DNA from: Eupeodes corollae
Taxonomy: Eukaryota; Arthropoda; Insecta; Diptera; Syrphidae
Length of the DNA stretch: 64,000 nt
NCBI RefSeq assembly: GCF_945859685.1
Contig: NC_079147.1
Location: forward strand, 90,264,315-90,328,314
Reading direction: 5' to 3'
Below are positions 30,966 through 43,850 of this stretch, in pieces (the first letter of the stretch is position 1; the number at the start of each line of letters is the position of its first letter). The position numbers and the translations under genes were made by a program. Under the pieces are notes generated by a model, which worked only from the letters and a program-made list of their open reading frames with translations, had not been told where the DNA came from and did no database searches.

Positions 30966-33900
30966 CTTACTTACTTACTGAATGTGGCGTTATAGTCCTG
31001 TGTGAACTAGGGCCTCACACAACAAACTTCTTCATCTAGCTCGGTCCCTAGCTAGATGTCTCCAGTTTTGAGCTTCCACTTGTGCGCGCCACCTGATTCG
31101 CGGTCTTCTTCTACTGCGCTGTCCTGTGGGTGTGGATTCGAAGACTTTCCGGGCCGGAGCATTGGTTTCCATGCGCTCTACGTGACCCAGCCATCTTAGT
31201 CGTTGGACTTTTACTCTTCTTGCTAAGTCTACGTCGCTGTACAGCCCGTACAGTTCGTCGTTCCATCTTCTCCTCCACTCATCTTCGATGCATACGGGAC
31301 CGTAGATCACACGAAGAACTTTTCTCTCGAAGCGACCCAAGGTGCTTTCATCCGCTTTTGTCATGGTCCATGCTTCTGCACCGTATAGCAGGACGGGGAT
31401 GATAAGGGTCTTATATAGCAACACTTTCGTCCCTCGAGAGAGGACATTACTACTCAATTGCTTTCTTAGTCCAAAGAAACAGCGGTTAGCAAGAGTTATT
31501 CTGCGTTTGATCTCAGCGCTGGTGTTGTTTTCTGCTTTTACAGCGGAGCCTAGGTAGACGAAGTCCTTGACTACCTCAAAGGTACGTCTGTCGATTGTGA
31601 CGTTTTGACCAAAACGTCGGTGTTGTATGTCCTTTCTAGACGACAGCATGTACTTTGTTTTGCCCTCATTAACCGTTAAACCCATTTTTGCCGCCTCTGC
31701 CTCAATACTCACAAAAGCCCCATTGACATCACGCTGAGTTCTTCCGATTATGTCAATGTCATCAGCATATGCCAGTAATTGGACAGACTTTTGAAAGATA
31801 GTGCCTCTAATGTTGACGTGTGAGCTCTGCACTATTCTTTCAAGCACGATGTTAAAAAAATCGCATGACAGCGCATCACCTTGTCTAAAACCTTTTTTGA
31901 CATCAAAAGGTTCTGTTAAGTTGTTTCCAACCTTTATGGAGCAGCGTGAATTCTCCATGGTCATCCTGCACAAACGGACGAGTTTGGCAGGGATGCCAAA
32001 ACTAGACATGGCTCTATACAGCTCGTCCCTGTAGATGCTGTCATATGCGGCCTTGAAATCGATGAAAAGATGGTGGGTGTCGATTTGGTGTTCTTGGGTT
32101 TTTTAAAGGATTTGCCGTAATGTGAATATTTGATCAGCTGTGGACTTTCCTGGTCTAAAACCACACTGATAAGGACCTATCAGGTTGTTGACGATGGACT
32201 TTAGACGTTCACATATTATGGCAGAGAAGATTTTATAGGCGATGTTAAGTAGACTTATTCCTCTATAGTTGGTGCAGTTTAGAGGGTCTCCTTTTTTCAG
32301 GATCGGGCAAACAATACTGAGGTTCCATTCATCGGGCATGTTTTCTTCCGACCATATCTTACAGATAAGTTGGTGCATGCTCCTAACCAACTTATCTCCA
32401 GCTGCTTTAAAGAGCTCGGCATTCAAGCCATCTGCTCCAGCGGCTTTATTAGACTTCAACTTAGATATGGCAATCTTTACTTCGTCTAAGTCGGGAGGAC
32501 GGGATTGTTGGCTTTCGTCGTCTATATCGAATGGGTCATCCTGCCTGACAGCGGGATTCAGTTCTTCGTCGCCGTTATACAGTCTGCAGAAGTGGTCCTT
32601 CCATATCCTCAGCATTGACTGCGGTTCCACTATGATGTTTCCACTTTCGTCTTTGCAGCCTTCGGTTCTAGGTTTATGTACCTGTGAATTTCGTTTCACC
32701 TGTTCATAAAACTTTCGAACCTCATTCCTGCTTTTATACCTCTCAACATCTTCGACCGCACGCTTCTCATGCCCTCTCTTTTTCCTTATGAAAAGTCGGC
32801 GTTCCTCTCGCCTCTTCTGCTCATAGAGCTCACGAGCAGCTCTCGTCCTTTTATGTAGCGCCGCTTTGTGTGCCTGTTGTTTGGCTGCATTTGCCTGCCG
32901 ACATTCCTCATCAAACCAGGGGTTCCTTGTTTGTGGCTGTTTGAAACCCAGCACATCAGAGGCGGCTGGTTTTCGATACATTGTGTTGGCGGCAGAGAAC
33001 TTCGAGAGAGGTTACTTGTCACTCGGTCGGAAAAGGATTTGGCGATCTCTGGCGATTGTAGCCGTTCGACGTTGTATCTTCTCCCAGCACCTCCCTGTTT
33101 TGCCTTGGGTCTGGAAATCCGAAGTGCTACCCTGGCTACAACGAGGTAGTGGTCCGAGTCGATGTTAGCTCCTCGGAAAGTTCGTACATCCATAATGCTG
33201 GAAGCGTGTCTGGCGTCGATCGCAATATGGTCAATCTGGTTGACGGTAGATTGATTTGGAGAAGTCCAAGTTCCTTTGTGGATGTTGAGGTGTGGAAAAC
33301 GCGTACTGGCTACCATGACGTTTCGCCCCGCAGCAAAATCTATGAGCCTGAATCCATTGTCGGAAGTGTTGTCGTGCAGGCTGTTTTTCCCGATTATTCC
33401 ACCAAAGATGTCTTCCCTTCCTAGCTTGGCATTAAAATCGCCCAGGACTATTTTAATATCGTAGCTAGGGCACTGCTCATATGTTTTGTCTAAGAGCTCG
33501 AAGAACATATCTTTGGTGTTGTCGTCTTTCTCTTCTGTGGGGGCGTGCGCGCATATCAGGCTAATGTTGCCGAATTTAGCCTTGATGCGTATAGTCATGA
33601 GGCGCTCATTGATGCACCTATAGCTCAAGACTTCTTGCCTAAGTCTGGCTCCAATGACGAATCCGCATCCAAATAAGCGCTGTTGGTTTTCGTGGTAGCA
33701 GTCACCATAGTAAATATCGCAGTTTTTCATCCTCTTTTTGCCCGGCCCATCCCATCGTATTTCCTGGATGGCGGTGATATCTGCTTTATATCGTTCTAGG
33801 GCCTCCGCTAATTCTTCGGCCGCACGTGGTCTGTTAAGGGACCTAACATTCCACGTGCATATCCGAAGTTCGTTGTCCTTTATTCGTTTGCGTTGGTTGT

Positions 33901-34405
33901 CAACAGTAAATCCGTCCGTATCCGAGGCTTGTTGGTGCTTCGCAACTTTGAAAGCTTTTACGTGGCCAGGAAGTCACCCCGACGCACAACCCCCGACCTG
34001 GAGGGCCAGATCCTAAGTATAACTCCAAGGATGGGGAGCCGGATAAAACCGCTCCTTACAGATCTGGGCTCCGAATAAGTCGAAGAAGCCCTATAAGGTG
34101 TTTACTAAGTAGTTCAACCTTACTGGAACTGTAGACGCCACCGTTGATTCCATCTCGGGAATTCCTCCGCTGCCGTCTGGATAAGGAGAGGTGCCTTAGT
34201 GGAAACACCTCTCCCCACCTCTCTCGTTTGCTGCCCCCAACAACTTTCCACTGGGGTTGGAACCCAATCTCCAGTTGAGGTACTAGGCACCCGATGTTCA
34301 CCACGTGGAGGTGAGAGTAGGAGTTGATAGACAGAGGTTGGTTTTAAGAAAAAACCTGTGGACGCTTGTGTCCTCTTGAATGCACATGTCTACCATTTGA
34401 ACATC
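30966..34405 (-). mobile_element. RTE-type LINE, copy B (near full length, mismatched flanks)
   Basis: About 3.4 kb on the minus strand with the same 5' end as copy C (34,405 corresponds to 47,219) and a 3' tail of CTTA repeats on the plus strand. The right flank is the mariner-family remnant with gaataaaattcttta at 34,406-34,420. The left flank is the Tc1 remnant, not that mariner sequence. No target duplication joins the two sides. It retains about 77 bp near the 3' end that copy C lacks. Clade call (RTE) rests on one short ORF, APE endonuclease, RT style and tandem-repeat 3' tail. Confidence 0.88.
31032..33886 (-). pseudogene. RTE-type endonuclease-reverse transcriptase (copy B, frameshifted)
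   Basis: Single-ORF retrotransposon protein that would nick target DNA and prime reverse transcription there. Reading from about 33,886: TWNVRSL and AIQEIRWDG (endonuclease Asn and Glu), then from the Met at 33,730 LGDFNAKLG (residues 96-104) and SDHYLV (192-197). A roughly 32-bp deletion near 32,970 shifts frame. Next come NYRGISLLNIAYKI and FRPGKSTADQIF (ends 32,103), another frame break, then FRQGDALSC and LLAYADDIDII (YADD at residues 81-84 of the last frame). The C-terminus reads LLYGAEAWTMT, RLRWLGHVERME, RRRPRIRWRA and stops at 31,032. Not functional as it stands. Confidence 0.9.
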
Positions 34406-34420
34406 GAATAAAATTCTTTA

Positions 34421-35440
34421 TTCCTATTAAAATACGTTCAATGCTATTATGTATGGAATTTGATTTCTTTTTGCATGGCCACCACGGGCATGCTTGCAGA
34501 AGTCCAGACGCTGAACCCAATTCTTGAGGGTTTTCAAGCATAAATCAGCCTATACTGCTGCAATTTCACGACGAAGTTCATCAATCGAAAGATCCAGGCG
34601 GCCAACAGACTGGACCATTTCGTGAGATAACACGTTCTCAAAACTGGGTTTCCAATAAATTGATTGTGACATTAGTTGTGTGGCTTGTAACGCCGTCCTT
34701 TTGGAACCACATGTCCTCCAAGTCCATATCATCCGATTTGGTCCAAAAATATTTGGTTACCATTGAACGGTAGCTATTCACAATAAAATGCCGGGCTTGA
34801 GCATCACGGAAGAAGTACGGCAAAATAACGCCACCGGTTCATAAACTACACCAAAACGTAGTTTTGATGCAATGATGACTCATGGAGTAAGTGTGGATTG
34901 CGGCCTGACTAATACCGCATATTTTGTCTGGCTCTTCAGCCAGAAATGAGCCTCATTGCAAAAGATGATTTTTCGAAGAAAATCCGGATAATTTTCAAGT
35001 TGTTGCTCAGCTCAATAATCAACGAACATAATAACGCTTCTGGTGGTCAAGTAGCTTCAGTTCTTGCGTCAATTTAATCTTTTAAGGATATGACCAAGAT
35101 CTTTTCGCAAAATTCGCCACAATGACGTCACAGAGATGCTTAATGCTTGAGAATGACGTGTTAGAGACACATTTGGGCTTTCTGCAACTGAAGCAATATT
35201 CTTGACACTACGGGCACTTCTCTGTTTTACTGTCACAAGAACATTTTGTACTGTGTCTGTGAATTCAAATTTGTTTACACTATACGCTTAATTGTTGATC
35301 TGCTTGGACGATTATGAAAAATATAAATTGGACATAGCGCTTCTATCGTTGAGGCCACTGTCTCCGAATTTCGATAGTATATTTTAATCATTTTAACTCG
35401 TTGTTGGCTCGTATAGCTTTCCAGCATGAAATGGCAAACC
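34421..35440 (-). pseudogene. mariner-family transposase with HTH N-terminus (copy M3)
   Basis: The same element as 10,075-10,735 with more of the middle kept. Right to left: SYTSQQRVKMIKIYYRNSE, RPSRSTIKRIV, RSARSVKNIASVAES, a badly shifted middle (SFLAEEPDKI-like, about 34,930), FRDAQARHFIVNSYRSMV, DMWFQKDGVTSHTTNVTINL (second catalytic Asp in the QDG box, here KDG), VISRNG-like and ENPQELGSA. Stops and frameshifts throughout. Confidence 0.85.
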
Positions 35441-35879
35441 TTACTACAAAGAAATTTCAAAAGAGCGGCAAGAAATATGGCGTCGTTAATAACTTGCAAG
35501 AAAAAGATTGTCGTCTTCATTTCTTTTTAATGATTTAACATAATATTTGATTGATTGTTTGTCTCAAGTGAAATACTTTCAATAATTCTCAGTCTTTCGA
35601 CATTTTCATTTGATTGAGGTGTCGAGTGTTCTTGCTTTCCTAAATCAATATTTTTTGGATGGATCAATTTATGATGTATTGCTTTAGGTCAATTTGAATT
35701 GTTTAATATTTTACCAGTCTTCAATGAAAAACAATGCGTATGGTTTCTTAATTTAATCAAAAGGAAGGCATGTTTTAAAACGTAATAAAGATTATTTAGA
35801 ACGCCCTAATTTCTAGTCACAATTTTCAGAAAAACTTATAAATCAAATCGCATAACATTGCAGCGGAATAGTCGCAACT

Positions 35880-37190
35880 TAGTTTTAACGCTAAATATTT
35901 GATTTTAAATATTCTAAAGCACTTAAAACGCAGTCTTTGTGATTCTGATACGGCCCGACTCAATTTCGCCACAAATAGAGACGCTAATCTCAAGTTTTTG
36001 GAAGTCTACTGGTTGTCCAAAAATATCGACTTAAAAGGATGGAAAAGGTCTAATGCTCATCCTTTTAGTTTTTCCCGTTCTCCTGCACCTGCGGAAAGCG
36101 AACCAAATACATTCCCTATTGACACTGCACATCTATTTCTGCCGTTCATGTCAATTTAATCTGTTTTCCTTATCGAAGTCTAAATCTGGACAGAAATTCA
36201 ACTTTTAACGAATTTGATGCTCTGTCTGACTCCATTGACAGAATTGCGGGCCATTATCCTCGTCCATTATAATCGTCATTGCGGGCGATTTCAATGTACA
36301 CAATTCTTCTTGGCTTCGCTATTCTGACCAATCAATACCCGAAGGAAGGTATGTTACGGTCTTTGATGAGTTAAATTAATTTACTCAGCTTGTCAATGAG
36401 CCAACTCGAATCCCTGACATTGCAGGCCAATCCGCCAACACCCTAAGCTTGTTTCTTACCTCTGACCCTTATAAATAAACAATCAGTGTATTACCGTCTT
36501 TAGGCACATCAAACCATTGTCTGCTATCTGCAAAATTTCTCATGTCAAAAACGCAGTTAAAGAAAAAACTCCTATGAGAACCGTTCAGCAATATGAGAAC
36601 CACTGGGACAGACTCAATAAATTCTTCAGAAACTTTAACTAGTCACTATGCTTGCTCGATAGTGACATGGATTCCAGCACAGATATGTTTACAAATTTAA
36701 TTCTTTGTGGAATGTTTGAACGCTAGTCCACAATGACACTCCCAATTTAAGCTCGATTGATAAAGCTAATTTAATTGCAGCTACCGGATAATGTCATGAG
36801 TCCTCCTGTTCTTGAGAGTGTTGTATTCATGGTTAATCTCAGCACACAGTGGAACAAATCTTTACATCGTTTTGAAGAGAGTAAAGATTATTGCACTTGA
36901 TATTTCAAAGCCATTTAATAAAGTTTGGCATCAAGCTCTCTTATCCAAAATGAGTGTCCTTTGGTATTGATGGATTTCTTTCTTGTTGGATTAGGAACTA
37001 CCTTTCGAACAGTTTCAAATCGGAAATTCATAAAATAAATGCTGGTTTCCCATAGGGTTCTATTTTGTCTCCGACTCCCTTCGTTATATTCATAAACGAT
37101 CTATTGTCTTCCACTTCTAATCCAATTATTCCCGCTTTTCATATTCGTTTTTAGATTAAAACCCTTGTTCTTTAAATGTGGAACTTCAAC
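35880..37190 (+). pseudogene. Decayed jockey-type LINE: endonuclease and RT remnants (J3)
   Basis: Endonuclease: AGDFNVHNSSWLRYSDQSIP, NEPTRIPDIAGQ and SNHCLLS, with a one-base deletion in an A run near 36,548. RT: SKPFNKVWHQALLSKM (the first catalytic Asp region, here Asn), AGFP then a stop, GSILSPTPFVIFINDLL. Stops are shared with J2 and J4. Confidence 0.8.
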
Positions 37191-37214
37191 GGCAGCGTAT
37201 GAGGTCAAAATCAA

Positions 37215-37373
37215 CAGATGCCAAAAGTGACAGATGCCAAAAGTGACAGATGTCAAAAGTGACAGATATCAAAAAAGACAGATGTCAAAAGTGACAGATG
37301 TCAAAAGTGACAGATGTCAAAAGTGACAGATGTCAAAAAGACAGACGTTAAAAGTGACAGATGTCAATAGCGG
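37215..37373. repeat. 16-bp minisatellite, cluster A (J3)
   Basis: Ten units, with two consecutive gatgcc variants at the start and three standard units after the gatatc variant: a different internal order from J1, J2 and J4. Confidence 0.92.
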
Positions 37374-37779
37374 TTTTTGACAAAATTGACAGCTTTGAAA
37401 AGTGACATGTTTAAAGATTTAAAACACTTTGCTGAATCCACTGTACATTATTTTAAAATTGAAAATTGTAGTAGGCCTTGAAGTTCAAAATTTTCTATAA
37501 ATATAACCATCGACCTCAGAAATTTCATTGCCAAAAAGTTTCGGGAGTGAAAACGTTAAATTTGAAATTAAAAAAAAAATGATTTCTTACCTTATAAGAA
37601 ATTTATTAAAAAATGTGAGCAAAATTACTTTTAATAGAAAAAGTGAGAGGGAAGAAATTGAAAAAGATAAAGGAGAATATGATCTTATTTTAAAATATTA
37701 TATGAGCTTTTGGAAATTCTAAATTTCAAATAGTTTATTTTTTAATATGATAATATTTTCTTTGTAAAGTTAAAAAATG

Positions 37780-37875
37780 TATTTATTTTATTAATTTATT
37801 AATTAATTATTTAATTAATTAAATGATTCATTAGTTAAATAATTAATTAACTAATTAATTAATTAATATATTTTT

Positions 37876-37922
<47 letters not shown>

Positions 37923-37951
37923 TATATTTACTTATTTATTTATTTATTTTA
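37780..37951. repeat. AATT / ATTT microsatellite (J3)
   Basis: As in the other J copies. Confidence 0.88.
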
Positions 37952-37952
37952 T

Positions 37953-38023
37953 GTGGTTTGGTAATTTATTTGTTTGATTTCAGTTTATATTTCTGAAATC
38001 AAACAAATAAATTACCAAACCAC
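37953..38023. repeat. Perfect stem-loop, 31-bp arms (J3)
   Basis: Arms 37,953-37,983 and 37,993-38,023, loop tttatattt. Confidence 0.95.
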
Positions 38024-38058
38024 TGTCACTCACACTGCGCTCAGTAGCTCAAGTGTGA

Positions 38059-38199
38059 CAAATCTCAAAAGTTACAGATGTCAAAAGTGACAGATGTCAA
38101 AAAAGACAGACGTCAAAAGTCACAGATGTCAAAAGTGACAGACGTCAAAATTGACCGATGTCATAATTGGCAGATGCCAAAAGTCACAGATGTCAATTT
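38059..38199. repeat. 16-bp minisatellite, cluster B (J3)
   Basis: Same unit set as cluster B of J1. Confidence 0.88.
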
Positions 38200-39431
38200 T
38201 GGTATTCAGAACTTTAAGGTCTATCCTCTTAGACCCTTCACTATTTTCCTAACGCTAGGTCTTTGTCGGTAATGCAAAAGTATCGCTCCTAAAAAAAATG
38301 TCTTTGAATTAATTTATTTTCTAAGCTTAGTTACAAAATGTGTCAAAATTCGATCCTTATCCATTTCGAGCCATATCAGCTATAGTTTCATATTTTATAA
38401 ATTTTTGTGTTTCTAATATTGATCTTCTTAAAATAATATCTGTTTTACTTACATCAAAAACTCATAACACATTAAAGCAGAAATCTCCAAAAGAGGCTAT
38501 GTTAAATAAAATTGATAAATAAAACTGATTCAACAGTCAAATATGAGGAAAGCTTTAACTACCAGAAGATAAGTTAGATGAAGTTGGTAAATAAGTGAAA
38601 TGAAATGTAATTGGTCTAATAAATAATATTTATTTATAACATGATTAAATATTTTATCAATTTAATGTTTTATACACCAGAATGTTTTAAGCACCCTTAA
38701 GGAATTCCACAAATCTGTTAATCTATCTTTGGTCTTTTCAAACGGGGAAATGATCGCCGCCCACAACACAATCATCACGAAGATCTGCTTCTTGAAAAAA
38801 AAACGTAGCTAAGGGCGCAATGCAACGAAATATTGTCTCTAATTAATCATAATCATATCCTCTAGCACCAATCAACGAATCAAGTCGAGAGGGAATGAAT
38901 TATGTTAAGATTATTTATATATTAATGTGCGACTGATGAAATTTCGCGGGTTGGATAATTTATCATATTAATCATTACACATTAAAGAACAGATGACACC
39001 TGAGAATATTTACCCATAGAGAATTATTGTAGAAGATATCGGATTCAAAATTATAATTATTGTTATTTTATCGTCTACACATTATAAAAAAACCGATACA
39101 GTGATGAAAAAAATTATAAAAACAATAGTCCATCATTTTCAATACACAACTTACTCAGATTTGTTTTTCTTTAAAATAAGAACAAGATGGAAGTATGAGT
39201 TTAATTTTGTATTTGACTAATTTCAGCGAACTTATAATAAAAAATAAATAAATAAATAATTAGCTTAAATAAAATTAAAATAGTATAAATAACAATAATT
39301 TAATTGAAATAATAAATGTGTATTTATATATACTTAGTTTTCAGACCTAATGCCGCATTCATAATCGGTTGAAGAATCGTCACCTGGATTAATTATATTT
39401 GAATACAAAATTGTGTCCTACATCAGGTAGT
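38200..39431. other. AT-rich part of block J without recognised function (J3)
   Basis: Carries the 60-codon unknown frame at 38,340-38,522. The frame matching 14,045 has lost its start (gatgacacc in place of gatgtcgcc) and gained a stop. Confidence 0.4.
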
Positions 39432-40300
39432 GAAAAAAGTATTCTTACTCAGCTCTTATGGCTTTTTCACACACTTTTCGTCAATCTTTAGGCGGGTTTT
39501 TTGAAAATACGTCCTCTGCTAATTTTTGAACATCTAATACCTTGAATGTTGTATTTCGTGAGCCTACTCTTGAGATCTGGATAATTGGGTGGTAAACGTA
39601 GTACCTCATGTTCCATGGGTTGGTTGTAGCTCGGTGCCGTTTTATTACCTCATACTATTCTAGTTTCAACATCTGAATGGTATGCGGAATATTGTTTTCG
39701 TTTAGCCATTGTATCATCTCGGATTTATTTCAAGCAGAAGTAATTTGTTTTTCTTATTATTTATTGGTGTAGGAGGTGTTGTCCATTAATATAACTGAAA
39801 GTTCCTCCAAGTCGTTCAAACTTGTTCCTGAAGTTCATGTCGTCGTGATAGTCTCCAATTTTTGTTTCAGATTTGAATAAAAGTAATGATGTTTTTCACG
39901 AAACCTTTCTCACCACCTAAATGCGCCATTATTAGTTTCTGTCCATTTGAAATTGTGGTCTTCAACCATCAGGACAAGCCCGTGGTCTTGTATGCTATGA
40001 ATATAGCTTTTGTTTGAATACATTTATTTTAATTCCCGAATTTTTCTCAGATACTTCACTCTTATGAGTTCAATATCAATTCTTTCGCAGAAAACTTTCC
40101 ATTTGATTTTTTAAATATAAACTCAATGCCCCATAACCTTTCTGTTGCAAAACCAAAAATCATAGAACATAGAAATAAACAATAATCTCTTTTTTGTCAA
40201 TTAATCCTAAGGCGCAGCTCGAAGGTAGTTTTTTATGTCTAACCCAATTACATTTTGCTTAAGACTTATATTTTTTATTACAGGATGCACTGCACTTTGT
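39432..40300 (-). pseudogene. IS630-type (DDE_3) transposase remnant (K2)
   Basis: Near-identical twin of 27,117-27,990 with the same motifs (KIGDYHDDMNFRNKFE, MIQWLNENNIPHTIQMLKLE, LRLPPNYPDLKS) and mostly the same frameshifts, so it was dead before duplication. Confidence 0.85.
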
Positions 40301-40479
40301 CCCAATGATAAAAACAAAAATTATTAATTTTATCTTTTCGAAGTAAAGTTTACACCTAAACATTTGGTTTTTTTCTCTTACCGGAGATGAAATAGTTTTT
40401 CAGACATCAAGCTTTGAAAGGAAAATAAACCATGATCATGTCTTATTCAAAGAAAGCTCACTGTTTGTGTTTTAACCAT

Positions 40480-41540
40480 TAGTGCTTCAGTCATTATGGC
40501 TGAAGCACAAACACGATTCGGCTTCGTCTGCGTTACTTTTGGCCTGCTTCAGTTTGCTTTGAATGACATTTGCATTGTGACATTTCTAAAATGACACTTC
40601 TGTCATTAGCAGTTGTTATTTTTTCTCAAAAGTTTGTTTTAGATTGTCGTGCAGTAAGAAATATTAATTTGGAGAACGAACAAATTAAAATCATCGTGGA
40701 AGTAGCTTACACAGCCTATCGTTGGTATGTTCAGCTCAGGGAGCAAGAAGAAGAGCAGACTGAGAGACGTTGGTGGGTCCGGGAGCTCAATTTGCGGAGA
40801 TGAGGAAGGATTCTATGCTCTGAACTTTAACCAAATTAAGTATAAAGACCCAGAGCACTTCTTTAAAACAACAAAGATGTCTCCTTACGCATTTCAAATA
40901 CTTCGCGCTCTTATTGGACCACATCTGGAGAGGACTAGTTGGAGAAAACCTATTGAACCAACTGTACGACTTGTCTTAACTCTGTTTTAAGTTGTTCAAA
41001 TAAAAATGTTTATTTCTTTGTTTACAACATTTTTCTCCATGGTATTTGTCACAAGAAGTACCAAAGCAAGTCCTCGCGTGGATGTTTCGTATGGGATATT
41101 CAACAGCTGCGAACATAATTTTCTTCGTTGACATCTGCCTATATTTTGGCGTAGGAATACGCACTCTTTGGAGTAATCATCTCGTTGCAGTCGTCATTTC
41201 CACAATTAAAATCTGTTTGGCGACGGCGAATCTTCAGAGAAAAGCAAATATTTTCTTTGTTTACATTTTTTTACAGGTGTTGAGCTGTCAGACAAAGCAA
41301 ATATTCAGAAAATTGACTTAGAGCTTCCGTTTGGGGTCAAATTACGTAACATTACGTTCTTTTCCTAACGATTGTCAAACGAAACGTGATGTCGAAGCTT
41401 CATTTTGATAGCATGCATTGAATTCCTATGGCTGATCTCGTAAACGTCAGGCGAGGCCGAAGCTGAATCGAGTTTGTGATTCAACCATTACTGCTTCAGA
41501 ATGATTGCAGCAGCTTTATTGGCGCCATTTTTCTTTTTTC
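40480..41540 (+). pseudogene. PIF/Harbinger transposon remnant (K2)
   Basis: Twin of 28,165-29,075. The N-terminal nuclease region reads RRWWVRELNLRR, a stop, then EGFYALNFNQIKYKDPEHFF, FKTTKMSPYAFQILRALIGP and PTVRLVLTL, ending at a stop at 40,990; the catalytic core is missing. This copy keeps about 180 bp (40,985-41,163) lost from K1, including a 91-codon frame of unknown nature at 41,046-41,321. The inverted ends match those of K1. Confidence 0.75.
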
Positions 41541-41768
41541 AGGGATATTTATTGTCTCTTTCAGAATTAAAGAGTTAATCAAAGAAATTAAAAGAGAAAT
41601 GCGCAGTAGAATGGCCAACTGAATTTCAAGCTATACTTTAACTGTTATTCCAATGTAAGGATCCATTTTTTTTTATGAAAATAGATGTTTTGAGTTTGTT
41701 GATTAGTTTGTCAGATATTTTGCTTAGATACTAAACAAAATTTTTAAACGTCATCTATAATTTTAAAT
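41541..41768. other. Short spacer without recognised gene (K2)
   Basis: Counterpart of 29,076-29,271. Confidence 0.4.
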
Positions 41769-42890
41769 AGAGGCTGGGATGCGACCCACACTGATAACTT
41801 CCCATCCCGGCTGTCGATTTGTCTTGCTTAAAAGTTTGTCTTTATTTACTCGTATCAATTTTTACCAAATTTGCGTACTATTTTTTGTAGATTTTATTTT
41901 TTTATGAAGAAACGGACTGTTGGATTTGTATATAAAAATTACTGAATATCAAAAACAATATTTTATGTGAAATAAAATAAGTTTGAAGCCAATATTTCAA
42001 TTTTTTGAAAAGATATTTGAGTCGAAAATCAATTCTTACCAACTTTTGTTAATTTTTTTTAAAGATTTTTAATTTTTTGTACAAAAACTGTCAATTTGAT
42101 TTTTTTTTAAATTTTACAGAATGTTAACAACAATATTTGTTGAAAGGTTAAAGTAGCTTAAAGCCAATATCTTCAATTTTTGAAAAGATATTTGAGTCGA
42201 AAATCAATTTTTACCAACATTTATTATTTTTTTTTACTTTTCTATTTTTTGTAAAAAAATTGTTAATTCGATTTTTCTTAACATTTTTCAGAATATTGAA
42301 AACAATATTTCTTATAAGATAAAATAAGTTTGAAGCCTATGTTTCAAGTTTTTGAAAAGGTATTTGAATCGATATTCAGTTTTTACCAACTTTATGTAAT
42401 ATTTTTTATTTTTTATAAAAAAAAATGTTAATTCGATTTTTTTTCAAAATTTTATCAAATGTCAAAAACATTATTCTTCGTTGCACAAATTTGTTTTGGA
42501 TATAAAATCAAATTTCAGTCGTAAAATTTTGGAGGTGACAAATTTTGTTTCAGTTTTTTTTTGATTTATAAAAAAATAGTTAATTGGATTTTTTCAAAAA
42601 ATATACTTCTTTGATATCACAATACAATATATAATATTAAATTTAATTCAATTCTCTTGCGTTTTTGGTTCGTAAGATATTTAGGGTTAACCAAAATTTT
42701 CACCTTTTTTGAAACTGCTATTGTAAAAAAACCACCCACGCAATTTTCTTGATATCAGTTTCTTCATCTTTCTGCCTTATTTTCTGTATAGGTACCAAAT
42801 TTATTTGAAATCGATATCTCTTCTGGTTCTTGAGCTATGGACGACGAAAAAATGGACTTTTAAACAAGGTTATAATTCTTAATAGAACAA
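41769..42890. repeat. AT-rich tandem array, about 120-bp degenerate units (copy 3)
   Basis: Marker aggctgggatgcgaccca, then repeated gaaaagatatttgagtcgaa, caatttttaccaa and gtcgtaaaattttggaggtg themes. It corresponds closely to 5,765-6,800 and ends with the gagctatggacgacgaaaaa segment. Confidence 0.72.
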
Positions 42891-42944
42891 AAGTTTTGCT
42901 ATGAAAAAGTCGGAATAAAGTGTTGTTTAAAAAAATGAAAAAAA

Positions 42945-43570
42945 AATAGGCTGGAAAGAGCAAAACCATTGCTCAGGCGTTAAGGTGATGGAAGGTACCG
43001 TAACATCATGTTTTCAGATGAGAAAATTTTCACCATTGAAGAAAAATACAATCGCCAAAATGACAAGGTACTCGGAGTTCACAGGAGGCAATAGATAAAA
43101 TTGATAGAGTCGAAAGGGGCCATCATCCAAGTTCAATCATGGTTTGGTGGGAGTGAGCATTTTTGTGAACAAGGTGTAAAAACAGAAGCAAAAAACTACC
43201 AAGAAGACGTTTTAGAGAAAGTGGTGAAACCACTCAACAATACTCTATTCAATTGGGTGTTCCAGCAGGACTCAGCTCCAGCCCACAAAGCCAAATCGAC
43301 CCAATTGTGGCTGAAAAAGAATGTTCCTGAGTTCATCAAGGAATCAGATTGGCCCTCAGGCAGTCTCGATCTCAATCCTCTGAATTATTCTTTTTGAACA
43401 GAGCTAGAGCTGATGGCTTTCCACAGAGGACATCCGAATTTGAAAAATCTGAAATCAAGCCTTGTCCGAGCAGTGTGGATTTTTCCTGAGGAAAAGGTGC
43501 GTGCTCTCTTAGACGATTGGCCGAAGCGACTCAAGGCCTGTGTTGAGGCTAAGGGGGGCCACTTCGAGTA
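42945..43570 (+). pseudogene. mariner/Tc1-family transposase remnant (plus strand, copy 2)
   Basis: Near-identical to 9,163-9,800: HFCEQGVKTEAKNYQED, WVFQQDSAPAHKAKSTQ, DWPSGSLDLNPLNY (the third acidic position, Asp in copy 1, is Asn here), a stop, then LLDDWPKRLKACVEAKGGH. The left breakpoint with different upstream sequence is near 42,940. Confidence 0.87.
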
Positions 43571-43835
43571 GCAAGTCAAAAATATTATTTTTAATTCTAT
43601 TTTATATCATACTTAATAAAATTTATAACATATTTGATATTTTTGTCTTCTTTATTTTGATAGAAAAATGTGTAACAGTATTCATGGCACGACTGCGAAA
43701 TATTTAAAAAAAATTAAATTGATTTTTTGGAAACTTGCGTTCTTTGAAATGTTATCATTCAACGGCAATAACTCAATAAGAGCGCTACAAACGTTTATAA
43801 AAAAACGTTAATTAAACTAAAATTGTTTTGGATAT
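43571..43835. other. 3' flank of the plus-strand mariner remnant (copy 2)
   Basis: Counterpart of 9,801-10,059; runs into the LINE C target duplication. Confidence 0.45.
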
Positions 43836-43850
43836 GAATAAAATTCTTTA

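Larger units (their letters stand above)
35500..39430. repeat. Block J, copy 3
   Basis: Same order as copy 1, same left neighbour (mariner-family remnant) as copy 1, and the same right neighbour (IS630 transposase of block K) as copy 2. It keeps the RT segment that copy 1 lost and the segment that copy 2 lacks, so it is the most complete copy. Confidence 0.87.

Noticed and set aside
32269..32709. 146-codon plus-strand frame repeated at 45,083
   Set aside because: It is the antisense of the LINE reverse transcriptase frame and is repeated only because the LINE is.
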